The notes under the pieces are model-generated. The model searched no databases. It saw nothing but the letters and a program-made list of their open reading frames with translations, and was not told the origin of the DNA. Below, piece by piece: positions 9,131-18,024 of a stretch of DNA of 64,000 nucleotides. The position numbers were made by a program, and so were the translations under genes. Within the stretch, counting starts at the first letter, position 1; each line of letters begins with the position of its first letter. This stretch comes from an uncultured Sphaerochaeta sp. (GTDB lineage: Bacteria; Spirochaetota; Spirochaetia; Sphaerochaetales; Sphaerochaetaceae), in the NCBI RefSeq assembly GCF_963666015.1, contig NZ_OY762555.1:2542001-2606000 (forward strand), read 5' to 3'.

Positions 9131-9801
9131 ATACACTATTTCTCCTGGGAGATTCCACCTGTTCCCCCAAGGAGTACGACAAACGTCCTGAAACTGGGTG
9201 GGGAATGTACATCGAGAGCTATATCGATTCTTCTTGGGGTGTGACCAATCTCGCCCTGAATGGACGGAGTACCAAGTCTTTCCTTGAGGAAGGAGTCTTT
9301 GGCCGATGCCTTGGAGCGTTGGAAGCGGGTGATTTTGTATTCATCCAGTTTGGTCATAATGACAGTAAGAAGGACAAGGCGCGATACACCGAGCCTTGGT
9401 CCACCTTTCAGGGTAATCTTGCCTGCATGGCTGAGTCGGTGCTCTCAAAGCATGCAACTCCCGTCTTCCTTACCCCTATTGCTCGAAGGAGGTTCCTGCC
9501 AGATGGTAGCCTTGTGCACACCCATGGGGAGTACCCACATGCGATGCTCTCCCTCTGCCAGGCAAGGGGATATGCCTGGATTGATATGCATAAGACAACA
9601 TGTTCCCTGCTTGAGCAGATGGGAGACGAGGATTCCAAAGAGTTATTTCTCCACCTCAAGGCAGGCGAACACCCAAACTATCCAGAGGGTGTTGCTGACG
9701 ATACCCATCTGAATGAAAAAGGGGCAAGGGTAGTCTGTTCCTTGATTATCTCACTCCTGAAAGAGACGTATCCTGAATTTTCCTTTCTTGGTTCACCATA
9801 A
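9127..9801 (+). CDS. SGNH/GDSL esterase, rhamnogalacturonan acetylesterase-like
   Basis: The protein has 224 residues with the four SGNH blocks: LLGDST near the N-terminus (catalytic Ser ~9), NLALNGRST (Gly), QFGHND (Asn), and DDTHLNEKGA (Asp and His). The order and the TPI block fit carbohydrate esterase family 12, which deacetylates pectin side chains. No signal peptide is visible, so it probably acts on imported acetylated sugars. The two UxaA-type genes just downstream fit a plant-sugar acid pathway. Confidence 0.78.
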   Translation: MNTLFLLGDSTCSPKEYDKRPETGWGMYIESYIDSSWGVTNLALNGRSTKSFLEEGVFGRCLGALEAGDFVFIQFGHNDSKKDKARYTEPWSTFQGNLACMAESVLSKHATPVFLTPIARRRFLPDGSLVHTHGEYPHAMLSLCQARGYAWIDMHKTTCSLLEQMGDEDSKELFLHLKAGEHPNYPEGVADDTHLNEKGARVVCSLIISLLKETYPEFSFLGSP

Positions 9802-9881
9802 GCAAATCTGACACGCATGCTTTTCCGAATTATCATTTTCCTCTAGGATGGAGCAAAGATAAGAAAAGAGGAGTTGGCAGT

Positions 9882-10175
9882 TTGGAATCCAAAGCAATTG
9901 TACTCAACCCAAAAGACAACGTGGCAACCTGTATACGAGGCGCCAGAGCAGGGCAGCGTGTCTCTTGTCTGGGAATTTGTGAGCAAATCGTTGACTGTGT
10001 CCAGGATGTTCCTCCTTATCATAAGATAGCCCTGTATGCTATCTCCAAGGGAGACCCTGTCTATAAATACGGGGAAGTCATTGGTTTGGCTACAGAAGAT
10101 ATCAGGCAAGGGGCTTGGGTGTCAGATGCCAATATCCGAGGTGCCAGCAGGAATTACGAGACTGAACTACTTTGA
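9882..10175 (+). CDS. UxaA-type dehydratase, small (SAF) subunit
   Basis: A 97-residue SAF-domain protein, the equivalent of the N-terminal part of altronate dehydratase UxaA. Family features include the His in PPYHKIAL and the GDPVYKYGEVIG block. The start is TTG behind AAGAGGAG; no ATG fits. The large subunit is encoded 14 bp downstream. Known split enzymes of this family act on sugar acids or sulfolactate, so the substrate is not fixed by sequence. Confidence 0.75.
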   Translation: MESKAIVLNPKDNVATCIRGARAGQRVSCLGICEQIVDCVQDVPPYHKIALYAISKGDPVYKYGEVIGLATEDIRQGAWVSDANIRGASRNYETELL

Positions 10176-10189
10176 ATTAAGGTGAAGAG

Positions 10190-11350
10190 ATGGAATTTTT
10201 GGGATATAAGCGAGCCGAGGGCAGGGCAGGAGTACGTAACCATGTCTTGATCCTTCCCACCTGTGGATGCAGCAGTGAGACTGCCCGTATTGTGGCAAGC
10301 CAAGTACAGGGAAGCATCAATGTAATCATCAATACCGGCTGTGCTGATGTAGAGGCAAATACTGAGCTGACCCAGCGTGTTCTCACCGGTTTTGCGCTTC
10401 ATCCGAATGTATACGCTGTAGTCATTATTGGACTTGGCTGTGAGACGGTAGGACATGAAGAACTTCTTAAAAAACTGGAGATAGAGACAAGTAAACCAAT
10501 TGTCTCTTTCGGCATTCAGGAGCAAGGTGGCACAGCAAGGACCATTGCAAAAGCCGTCACTGCGGCGAGGGCTCTTGTCAGCGAAGCCAGTTCTCAATCC
10601 CGTGTTCCCTGTCCCATCAGTGACTTGCTTCTCGGTCTTGAGTGTGGTGGTAGTGACGCCACCAGCGGCATTGCAGCCAATCCCGCACTTGGTGAAGTCT
10701 GTGACACGTTGATTGACCTGGGAGCTTCAACGATGCTCTCGGAGACCATTGAGTTCATCGGAGCAGAGCATATTCTTGCAAATCGAGCCATCAATAAGGA
10801 AGTACACAACCAAATTATCCAGATTTGTCGAGCTTATGAGGAACACCTAGCTGCTGCCGGTCAGGATTGCCGAGCTGGACAACCTACCCCTGGTAATAAA
10901 GAAGGTGGTCTCTCTACTTTGGAAGAGAAAAGCCTTGGGTGCATCAAGAAGGGCGGAACACGTCCTATCGTGGAAGTACTGCAGGAAGGGGTTCGGCCAA
11001 CAAAGAGCGGCTCCCTGATCATGGATACCCCGGGTTATGATGTAGCATCGGTAACCATGATGGTTGCAGGTGGTTGCCAGCTGGTTGCCTTCACTACCGG
11101 ACGTGGAACCCCAACCGGCATTGCCTTGGCTCCCGTACTCAAGATCACCGGAAACCGAGAGACCTACCATCATATGGAAGACAACATGGATGTCGATGTG
11201 AGTGGTATTACCGAAGGTGAATACTCAATCTCTGGGGGTGCTGAGCGGATATTCAGTGCAATAGTCGAGAGTGCAAACGGCAGAATGACCAAAGCTGAAG
11301 TCTATGGATTCAGCGATATCTGTATCGATCATATCTGCCGTTTCGTGTGA
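10190..11350 (+). CDS. UxaA family dehydratase, large subunit
   Basis: The protein has 386 residues. It matches the C-terminal part of altronate/galactarate dehydratases: GYKRAEGRAGVRNHVLILPT at the N-terminus, the conserved Cys in INTGCAD, GLGCE, LGLECGGSDATSGI, and the GRGTPTG block near the C-terminus. These enzymes are iron-dependent. Together with the small SAF subunit it should eliminate water (or sulfite in the SuyAB subfamily) from a sugar-acid-like substrate. It probably shares the operon of the preceding esterase. Confidence 0.82.
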   Translation: MEFLGYKRAEGRAGVRNHVLILPTCGCSSETARIVASQVQGSINVIINTGCADVEANTELTQRVLTGFALHPNVYAVVIIGLGCETVGHEELLKKLEIETSKPIVSFGIQEQGGTARTIAKAVTAARALVSEASSQSRVPCPISDLLLGLECGGSDATSGIAANPALGEVCDTLIDLGASTMLSETIEFIGAEHILANRAINKEVHNQIIQICRAYEEHLAAAGQDCRAGQPTPGNKEGGLSTLEEKSLGCIKKGGTRPIVEVLQEGVRPTKSGSLIMDTPGYDVASVTMMVAGGCQLVAFTTGRGTPTGIALAPVLKITGNRETYHHMEDNMDVDVSGITEGEYSISGGAERIFSAIVESANGRMTKAEVYGFSDICIDHICRFV

Positions 11351-11370
11351 TACAATGCCTCTTTCACTGA

Positions 11371-13140
11371 TCAGAATACTCGTATAGTTATGCTCTTCAA
11401 AGCAAGAGGAGCTTTTTCTGGTCCCCCAGGGGGAAGCAGGAATACATCGACAATATGAAAGCCGGGAGTCAGTACTGAGCCAGGTATCATGGTCTCAAAG
11501 GGAGATCTAAGGTTTCTGCTGTTCTCTCCTCCCACAATTTCACCTTGGTGTCGTAGAGCTAGGTTAACTCCATAGTGTGCAGTAGCTTCATCATTGAAGG
11601 TAATTATAAGTGGAATTGATTCCCCTTGTGCTGAATTAAGGGATGTCGATGATGGAGCAACCAACTTCAAGTCCCAATCAACACCAGTGGCGTCGAAGGG
11701 TTCAACCGTGACTTTGAATGCAATAGTATCTAAGGGTATGTCCCCTGGCTCCATCAGGCTATAGGAGAAGGTATGCTCTCCTACCGATAGTTCATCCGAA
11801 GAAATCCAGTCATAGTAGGGTGAAGAGAGCCCCGAGGAGTCATAACTCATCCCATAGAATTCATCGTTAAGCTGGGTGAGCATCCAAGCTCCCACCTGGT
11901 TTGCTGCGTAGGCATCGAATTCCAGGGCAACGGATATACCTTCTCCTTCTATAATCTGGAAGGAGTCTTCCTCAGGCTCTACCCTGGTGAGAGTCCAATC
12001 AACAGTGCTTGGATCAAAGGGAGGTCCTTCTTCAACAATTTCTTCTCCCAGTGGGATACTGTAACTGTACTCAAGAGACAGGATTTCTCCTTGCCCATGA
12101 GTCCTGACAATAAAACCCATACCCTCTCCAAACCATTCTTGTCGGATGAAGAGCCAAGTATTTCCTTGTAATGTATGGTATTTTTCTGGAGCATTGTCAT
12201 CAAGCAGTATATCCAAGGCTTGTTCAAACAGAGAGGCTTGTTCACTACCAGAAAGAGTGAATGATGGATTCATATCCTCAATGACTACAAGTTCTGCCAA
12301 GGCTGCTTCGATGCTTCCAAACAGGTAGACCTCTTCTTCGGTTTTAAAGGCATAGATGGTTAGTGTCGATGTGTACTCATACCCGTCAGCATCCATCTCC
12401 TTTGTCGTAATCCAAGCCTTGGTCCAGGTTCCTTTCCATATCTGTGGGAGGATGGAGTTCTCAAGAGATTGCGCCTCAAGTGTGTAGGATAGATCCTCAC
12501 TAAGGGTCTGCTCCATGGAGTGCATTATTGATTCCGTCGTCTGGCATTGTTCATACTGGTCGACATCGTGCAGGGGAGTCATGCTTCCGCGTAGTTCAGG
12601 AAGTTCCATTTGAAGATCATAATCATGGGTAACTGAAGCGATATGTCCGGACTCATCGGTCTCGATAATCCATACCTCAATGTCACCAAAAAAATCATCG
12701 CGTACGAAATACCATGTGTTGCCAATGTTGCTGTATCCTTCGGAGAAATAGTTGCCATCAACGAGATAGAGGAATGACTGGAACAGTTCAGCATCCTCAT
12801 CAGATTGCAGCAGGTACGATGGATGTAGTGAATCAATGAAATATTCAGAAGTAAGGTACGCTTCAGCATTCCTGAAGGAGTGAATGGAATTTCCTTCTGG
12901 TACAAACAATGCAGATGATTCTACAGCAATGCTTCCATCGTACAGTTGTATAGCTAGAGAGCCTTCAAACACTGTTGCAGAAGATATTTCCTGAAAAACA
13001 GGTCCAGGGAAGGCCATATCATAGTAACTGGTTTTTGAGGACTCAATGGCAGATTCTACCATCTCCAAAGCCCCAGCTGATAGGCTAGCCGTCAGGATAA
13101 TGAAAATAAAAAAAAGAAATCCTTGTCTACAGTGTTTCAT
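11371..13140 (-). CDS. Secreted protein with two tandem duplications (A-A-B-B), unknown function
   Basis: I do not recognise a family. The ATG at 13140 gives 589 residues and is preceded by GGAG; an ATG 48 nt upstream lacks this. A signal peptide is clear (KHCRQGF then a hydrophobic run ending SLSAGA). The body is built from two duplications. Module A occurs twice, each with an F-Q/E-x-A/F-L stretch, then GNTWYFVRDDFFG or GNTWLFIRQEWFG. Module B occurs twice near the C-terminus, each starting VDW(T/D)L and ending with K(V/I)T(V/I)xV. The protein is acidic, with few cysteines. It is divergent from manC, so a surface role linked to the polysaccharide is possible. Confidence 0.6.
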   Translation of the reverse strand: MKHCRQGFLFFIFIILTASLSAGALEMVESAIESSKTSYYDMAFPGPVFQEISSATVFEGSLAIQLYDGSIAVESSALFVPEGNSIHSFRNAEAYLTSEYFIDSLHPSYLLQSDEDAELFQSFLYLVDGNYFSEGYSNIGNTWYFVRDDFFGDIEVWIIETDESGHIASVTHDYDLQMELPELRGSMTPLHDVDQYEQCQTTESIMHSMEQTLSEDLSYTLEAQSLENSILPQIWKGTWTKAWITTKEMDADGYEYTSTLTIYAFKTEEEVYLFGSIEAALAELVVIEDMNPSFTLSGSEQASLFEQALDILLDDNAPEKYHTLQGNTWLFIRQEWFGEGMGFIVRTHGQGEILSLEYSYSIPLGEEIVEEGPPFDPSTVDWTLTRVEPEEDSFQIIEGEGISVALEFDAYAANQVGAWMLTQLNDEFYGMSYDSSGLSSPYYDWISSDELSVGEHTFSYSLMEPGDIPLDTIAFKVTVEPFDATGVDWDLKLVAPSSTSLNSAQGESIPLIITFNDEATAHYGVNLALRHQGEIVGGENSRNLRSPFETMIPGSVLTPGFHIVDVFLLPPGGPEKAPLALKSITIRVF

Positions 13141-13455
13141 GTTTACACTCCATGTTAATTGCATCATGCATGTTTGTGCATCGATCAATCAGTTTCAAGA
13201 TGAGTAGTTGTAGAAGTTTTTGAATTACTGACTCTGAGTGTACAGGAGGTTTCTGTACAACACGAGTTTTCTACCACGGCATGGAATAAAATCCTGCAAA
13301 AATACCGTTTTTTATTCTATCTTCTACTTGTCATATGAAAAGCATGAAAAGTGATAATTGTTGCTTTCCAATAAAGGGAAGCTGTCCTATCATGGAGATA
13401 TCATACACCTTAAGCACCAAGGAGTGCTTCGAGGAAAAGGTAAGGAGAGACCTGG
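13141..13455. other. Divergent intergenic region upstream of manC
   Basis: This 315-bp gene-free stretch separates the secreted repeat protein from manC. It holds two TGTACA palindromes 9 bp apart (13239-13259) and a weak promoter-like pair for manC (TTGTCA at 13328, GATAAT at 13353, spacing 19). A short AAGCAC/GTGCTT hairpin lies just before the manC Shine-Dalgarno. No small gene is convincing here. Confidence 0.5.
13239..13259. promoter_or_regulatory. Possible operator: paired TGTACA palindromes
   Basis: TGTACA at 13239-13244 and again at 13254-13259, separated by 9 bp. The centres are 15 bp apart. The position between two divergent genes suits a regulator site, but no regulator is identified. 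Confidence 0.3.
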
Positions 13456-14769
13456 ATGCATATCGTACTACTGTCTGGAGGATCGGGAAAACGGCTTTGG
13501 CCACTTTCAAATGAGGTGCGATCAAAGCAATTCATCAAATTCTTCAAGAAAGAAGATGGTAGCTATGAATCCATGGTACAGCGGGTTCATCGACAGATCA
13601 GGAAGGTAGACCCAAACGCAACCATTACCATTGCAACATCCAAGACACAAGTTTCAGCAATCCATAACCAGATTGGGAGGGATGTCGGTATTTCCGTCGA
13701 ACCCTACCGTCGTGATACCTTTCCTGCCATTGCGCTTGCTGCTGCCTATATGCACGACCTGCAAAATGTAGGGGAGGGAGAAGCTGTGGTTGTCTGCCCT
13801 GTAGACCCGTTCGTGGACGATGCGTATTTCTCCATGCTTGAGAAAGTGGGTAAGCAAGCAGAGAAGGGTGAGTCAAACTTGGTTCTCTTGGGTATTGAGC
13901 CTACCTATCCAAGTGAGAAGTATGGGTACATCATTCCCTCTGATGGCAATTATGTAAGCAAGGTCTCTACCTTCAAGGAAAAACCAGATGCTGCAACCGC
14001 AAAGACCTATATCTCCTCTGGGGCTCTCTGGAACGCAGGGGTCTTCGCGTTCCGCTTGGGCTACCTGTTGGAAACAGCCCATAGGCTCATTGATTTTACT
14101 GATTATCATGATTTGTTCGCAAAGTACGAAACTCTTCCCAAAATCAGCTTTGACTATGCTGTGGTTGAGAAGGAATTGGAAATTCAGGTGATGCGGTATG
14201 AAGGTATGTGGAAGGATCTCGGTACATGGAACACGCTCAGTGAATCCATGAGCGAGTCTGTTGTTGGAATCGGTGAGATGGACGATACTTGCACTGATGT
14301 GCAAATCATCAATGAGCTTGACATCCCCATTCTTGCAATGGGTCTGCATGATGTCATTATCTGTGCCGGTGCAGAAGGTGTGCTTGTCTCAGATAAGGAG
14401 CGCTCGAGCCAAATCAAGCAGTATGTGGAATCATTCAAGCAACCGATCATGTTTACAGAGAAATCCTGGGGAAGCTTCCATATCCTTGATGTCGGGAAGG
14501 AGAGTCTTACCATCAAGGTAATACTCCAGGCAGGGAAGCAAATGCACTACCATAGTCATGCACAACGTGATGAGGTGTGGACTGTCATTGGGGGGAAAGG
14601 GATTGTCGTTCTGGACGGAGAGAAGAGAACAGTAAAAGCTTCAGATGTAATCTTCATCAAGAGTGGAGTCAAGCATACCATCATTGCCGAGACGGAACTC
14701 GAACTTATTGAGGTCCAACACGGGAAAACCATCACGGTAGATGATAAGGAAATGTTTCAGTATCCCTAG
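13456..14769 (+). CDS. manC: Mannose-1-phosphate guanylyltransferase with C-terminal isomerase-type cupin
   Basis: The protein has 437 residues, near the family length of bifunctional ManC/AlgA. The N-terminal nucleotidyltransferase shows LLSGGSGKRLWPLS (pyrophosphorylase motif) and the FKEKPDAATAKTYI block. The C-terminal cupin carries the metal-binding pattern QMHYHSHAQRDEVW. It makes GDP-mannose from mannose-1-phosphate, with a likely second isomerase activity, and so feeds the EPS glycosyltransferases downstream. AAGGAG precedes the ATG. Its stop codon shares the palindrome CTAG with the stop of the convergent gene. Confidence 0.92.
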   Translation: MHIVLLSGGSGKRLWPLSNEVRSKQFIKFFKKEDGSYESMVQRVHRQIRKVDPNATITIATSKTQVSAIHNQIGRDVGISVEPYRRDTFPAIALAAAYMHDLQNVGEGEAVVVCPVDPFVDDAYFSMLEKVGKQAEKGESNLVLLGIEPTYPSEKYGYIIPSDGNYVSKVSTFKEKPDAATAKTYISSGALWNAGVFAFRLGYLLETAHRLIDFTDYHDLFAKYETLPKISFDYAVVEKELEIQVMRYEGMWKDLGTWNTLSESMSESVVGIGEMDDTCTDVQIINELDIPILAMGLHDVIICAGAEGVLVSDKERSSQIKQYVESFKQPIMFTEKSWGSFHILDVGKESLTIKVILQAGKQMHYHSHAQRDEVWTVIGGKGIVVLDGEKRTVKASDVIFIKSGVKHTIIAETELELIEVQHGKTITVDDKEMFQYP

Positions 14770-15350
14770 AAGGCACGAACAGCTCGTACGACCAATAATT
14801 CTTCTTTTTCGACTTTACCTTGTACTCCATTGGAAAACCCTTGAGCCCAGGCTCGTTCCCCATCATAGGAGGAGGAGCTCCAGTAGGCGAAGCCCTCTCC
14901 ACGGAAGGTGTCCCTATTGGTCCTTGCAAGGGAAGAGAACAAGAGGGAGAGTTCATCCTTTGAAGGAAGGAACCAGTCGGTATATCCATCGACCACGAGC
15001 GTATTGCAGTAACTGGCAGCTGTTTCGATCAATGCAGGGTCCTGTTCCAGGATGCCTTGCATGTTGGCATCTCCACTCCCGATATCGGTACTGGTATCCA
15101 CCATAAGACCGGTCGTTCCCCACCTTGCCAACATCTCCGTTTCTGCTGGGGCTGCTTCCATGTATTGCCAACCACCAGAGGTCTCTCCCTTATCAAAGAA
15201 CACTAATCCTCCAGCTGGTCCCTGGCTGCCTACGGCATAAGCCTCTTTCTCCGGGATATTGGTTTCAGTGGTAGTGCATCCAGATAATACAAGTGTGAGA
15301 CCAACCACGAAAAATACTACTGCGAGGCCTGTCCATCTGTCTCTTTGCAT
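14766..15350 (-). CDS. Lipoprotein with Lcl/DUF1566-type C-terminal domain
   Basis: From the ATG at 15350 the protein has 194 residues, with a lipoprotein signal ending in the lipobox LVLSGC. The mature part has the pattern of DUF1566-type proteins: GPAGGLVFF, GWQYMEAAP, DGYTDWFLPSKDEL and a final WSSSSYDG block. These domains are common in surface proteins of spirochaetes and Bacteroidetes, and some bind extracellular matrix. It follows the GGDEF-like gene with an overlap of stop and start regions at ~15350. An upstream ATG (15380) would add 10 residues and spoil the signal. Confidence 0.72.
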   Translation of the reverse strand: MQRDRWTGLAVVFFVVGLTLVLSGCTTTETNIPEKEAYAVGSQGPAGGLVFFDKGETSGGWQYMEAAPAETEMLARWGTTGLMVDTSTDIGSGDANMQGILEQDPALIETAASYCNTLVVDGYTDWFLPSKDELSLLFSSLARTNRDTFRGEGFAYWSSSSYDGERAWAQGFSNGVQGKVEKEELLVVRAVRAF

Positions 15351-15351
15351 G

Positions 15352-16653
15352 CTAGACCCCATCCTGGGACGGTTTTTCATCGTTGTAAAGTATATCTGAA
15401 TAGATCATATATCCTCCACGTTCCCGGTCCTTGACTGCATAAGTAGCAATCTCTGCTCGTTTGATAAGCGTATTGATGTCATCACCATGTTCCGGATAGA
15501 GACTGATGCCCAAGCTTGCCGATACTTCAATGGTGGTATTTGGTAACTCAAAGGGAGTGGCAAAGGCCGTCTGGATCTTTTTTGCAACCGCCAAGGCATC
15601 TCTTCTCATACGGATACCATTGAGCAACACGATAAACTTATCGCTTCCCAGGCGGCTGACCAAATCGCTTTTTCTCAGCTGTTCTTTCACACGGGAGGCT
15701 ACAATCTGGAGAACCTTGTCACCCATCTTGAACCCGTGATTCTCATTGATTGTCGTGAAATGATCAATATCGATGACCAGAAAGGCAACTAAATCATCGG
15801 AGTAACGGGCTTGGCTGACGGTTAACTTCGCTTGATCATGGAAGAAATTTCGGTTGGGAAGGCCGGTAAGGATATCTTGGGTTGCCAAGAATGCCAGCTT
15901 ATCCTCTAATCGTTTCTGTGCTGAGATATCCTCAGCTGAGCCATCATAGAAACACACTTCTTCATCTTCATTGTATACCGTGCGAACGGTGTCCCGGATC
16001 CAGATGGTCTGCCCGTCATATCGCTCAACTTCAAAGACCAAGCCGTGGATGTTCTCATCCCGCTCTATGATCTCCTGCCAAGTTTTCAACTCTTCCTGAT
16101 CTACAAACATGGAAAAGTAGTTGTCAGATTCCATGACTTCAATGCTTGGGGCCTTGAAAATATTGGCCAGAGTCTGGTTGAGTTCGACAAACTCACCAGT
16201 TGGTTTGATGCGATACAGTCCGGAAGGTACACTGTCAAACAGTGAAGTGCTTGCAAGACTTCCTCCATTAGTTGCACGCTTCCGTAGTGGTTTCGCTCCA
16301 GTATGCAACGAGCATTTCTCCAACTCACGGAGAATGCGTACATGGGCTTCCATTGGGTTTTCCAGGGAGATTGTAGGAGAATCGGGAGGAAATTCCTTCT
16401 CACTGACCAAAATGATGTCATCGATTGAACCGATATCCTTGAGAATTTTGATCATATTCTCGATGGAGTAATAATCTTCTAGGTCGTTGGAGAGGATGGC
16501 TACATCAAAGCGTTGCCGCTTGACGGTGGATAGTGCATCCACCATGGTATCGACATGGGTCACATGTTCAATTTGACTCTTGAGGTAATTTGCCAATAAT
16601 TCCTTGGAGCCTGTAGCTTCCAGAACCATAATTACACGAATTGAGTCAAGCAT
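15352..16653 (-). CDS. Pseudo-receiver/PAS/GGDEF-like protein with degenerate active site
   Basis: The ATG at 16653, behind GGGGGA, gives 433 residues. Residues 1-~105 resemble a receiver fold, but the acceptor position is not a clear Asp (AILSNDLED). A PAS domain follows (~145-260), ending in the PAC-like region. The C-terminal diguanylate cyclase fold is recognisable (DILTGLPNRNFF, FLVIDIDHFTTIN), but the signature GGDEF is replaced by GSDKF in SRLGSDKFIVLL. The catalytic Glu is lost, so it is probably inactive as a cyclase and may be a sensor or c-di-GMP/GTP-binding adaptor. It sits inside the EPS locus, divergent from a glycosyltransferase gene. Confidence 0.8.
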   Translation of the reverse strand: MLDSIRVIMVLEATGSKELLANYLKSQIEHVTHVDTMVDALSTVKRQRFDVAILSNDLEDYYSIENMIKILKDIGSIDDIILVSEKEFPPDSPTISLENPMEAHVRILRELEKCSLHTGAKPLRKRATNGGSLASTSLFDSVPSGLYRIKPTGEFVELNQTLANIFKAPSIEVMESDNYFSMFVDQEELKTWQEIIERDENIHGLVFEVERYDGQTIWIRDTVRTVYNEDEEVCFYDGSAEDISAQKRLEDKLAFLATQDILTGLPNRNFFHDQAKLTVSQARYSDDLVAFLVIDIDHFTTINENHGFKMGDKVLQIVASRVKEQLRKSDLVSRLGSDKFIVLLNGIRMRRDALAVAKKIQTAFATPFELPNTTIEVSASLGISLYPEHGDDINTLIKRAEIATYAVKDRERGGYMIYSDILYNDEKPSQDGV

Positions 16654-16746
16654 AGATGTTCCCCCGTTTGGCTCATTATCCCCTCCCCGTTGCCATTCTG
16701 TCAACGACGGATGGATAAATCAGTGGTAAAATGGCAATCCCTACCC

Positions 16747-16752
16747 TATACT
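16747..16752 (+). promoter_or_regulatory. -10 hexamer TATACT of the first EPS glycosyltransferase, leaderless geometry
   Basis: TATACT ends at 16752 and the ATG begins at 16759, so the +7 position is the A of the start codon. No Shine-Dalgarno is present. The -35 region (TGGTAA at 17 bp) is weak. This is the main reason for choosing this ATG. Confidence 0.45.
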
Positions 16753-16758
16753 CAAGCT

Positions 16759-18024
16759 ATGGAAACCCCTATGCATATCATCCACGTCCCCAGGCGCTTT
16801 GTTCTGAATGAATGGGGAGGTACAGAAACCTTCATCACCGAGGTATCCACCCGTTTATTGGCACGTGGTTTGCCTACAGAGATTTTAACCACCAAGGCAC
16901 TGAATACCAAGAAGCTCGAAGTATTCAGAGGAATACCTATTAGACGCTGTTCTTATTTCTATCCATATCTTGGCTTGAGTCGAGAAGATGTCTTGCAGCT
17001 GGATCGCAAGGCTGGCAACCTTTTCTCTTGGTCTTTACTGGCCAGGCTGCTGATCAAGAAACGCCCACCAGCTATACTTCACCTCCACACAGGAAAAAGA
17101 CTTGGTGGTATTGTACGTCTTTCTGCGAAAATCAGACATATCCCCTACATTGTTTCCCTTCATGGTGGGTATTTTGCAGTTCCTTCCTCAGAGAGAAAGA
17201 CTTGGACCGACCCGACCAAGCATGCGATTGAGTGGGGAAAGGCCCTTGGTTTGCTTGTTGGCTCCAGAAGGGTGTTGGATGATGCCGCTGCCATTCTCTG
17301 TGTCGGATGGGAAGAGTATGAGGTAATGCATGAGCAGTACCCGAATAAACAGGTTCACTATTTTCCCAATGGTGTCGACCTCGATCGTTTTGCAAATGGG
17401 AGGGGCAAGGAGTTCAGACAAACGTATGGGATTGCTGAGGACGCTTTCCTCCTCTTGACCGTAGCCCGGGTAGATGAGCAGAAGAACCAGCTTGCCCTGG
17501 TTACGCAACTTCCACACATACTGCAGAAAGTACCAAAGGCCCATGTACTGATGATCGGGCCCCCTACCAATCCTGCGTATCGATCCAAGGTAGTGAAGCA
17601 GGTCGAAGAACTGGAGCTTCAGGAGCACGTGACACTGCTTGATGGATTCTCTTATGGAGACTCCCTCTTGGTGGATGCCTACCACAGTGCAGACTGTTTT
17701 GTACTGCCTTCATTGCATGAGCCATTTGGCATGGTTGTATTGGAAGCCTGGGCAAGTGGACTTGCTGTGGTTGCAAGTCATGTTGGAGGGCTCAAACGTT
17801 TGGTGGAGGATGGGTATAACGGTCTAGCAATGGACGGACAAGCCGAAGCCAACGGGCCAAACAGCCTTGCCAGCTGTGTGATCAGGCTCGCTGAGTCAGA
17901 GGAACTACGGAATAAATTAGCTTCCAATGGACTGCAAACCGCCAAAGAGCATTATGGGTGGGATCATATCACTGATGAGTTGATTTCTCTCTACAGGAGT
18001 GTGTATGCAGATACTCTTCGTTAA
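16759..18024 (+). CDS. Glycosyltransferase family 4
   Basis: A 421-residue GT-B fold enzyme. The N-terminal domain starts HIIHVPRRFVLNEWGGTETF, with the glycine-rich acceptor loop. The C-terminal domain has FPNGVDLDRF, VARVDEQKNQ, and the E-x7-E block LPSLHEPFGMVVLEAWASGLAVV for nucleotide-sugar binding. It is probably one of the mannosyl/glucosyl transferases building the EPS repeat unit. It overlaps the next glycosyltransferase gene by about 20 bp. Start codons further upstream (16690 TTG, 16711) are possible. Confidence 0.85.
   Translation: METPMHIIHVPRRFVLNEWGGTETFITEVSTRLLARGLPTEILTTKALNTKKLEVFRGIPIRRCSYFYPYLGLSREDVLQLDRKAGNLFSWSLLARLLIKKRPPAILHLHTGKRLGGIVRLSAKIRHIPYIVSLHGGYFAVPSSERKTWTDPTKHAIEWGKALGLLVGSRRVLDDAAAILCVGWEEYEVMHEQYPNKQVHYFPNGVDLDRFANGRGKEFRQTYGIAEDAFLLLTVARVDEQKNQLALVTQLPHILQKVPKAHVLMIGPPTNPAYRSKVVKQVEELELQEHVTLLDGFSYGDSLLVDAYHSADCFVLPSLHEPFGMVVLEAWASGLAVVASHVGGLKRLVEDGYNGLAMDGQAEANGPNSLASCVIRLAESEELRNKLASNGLQTAKEHYGWDHITDELISLYRSVYADTLR

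Noticed and set aside
13414..13431. AAGCAC/GTGCTT hairpin before manC as a terminator or riboswitch
   Set aside because: Too short, no T-tract, and no known riboswitch features.
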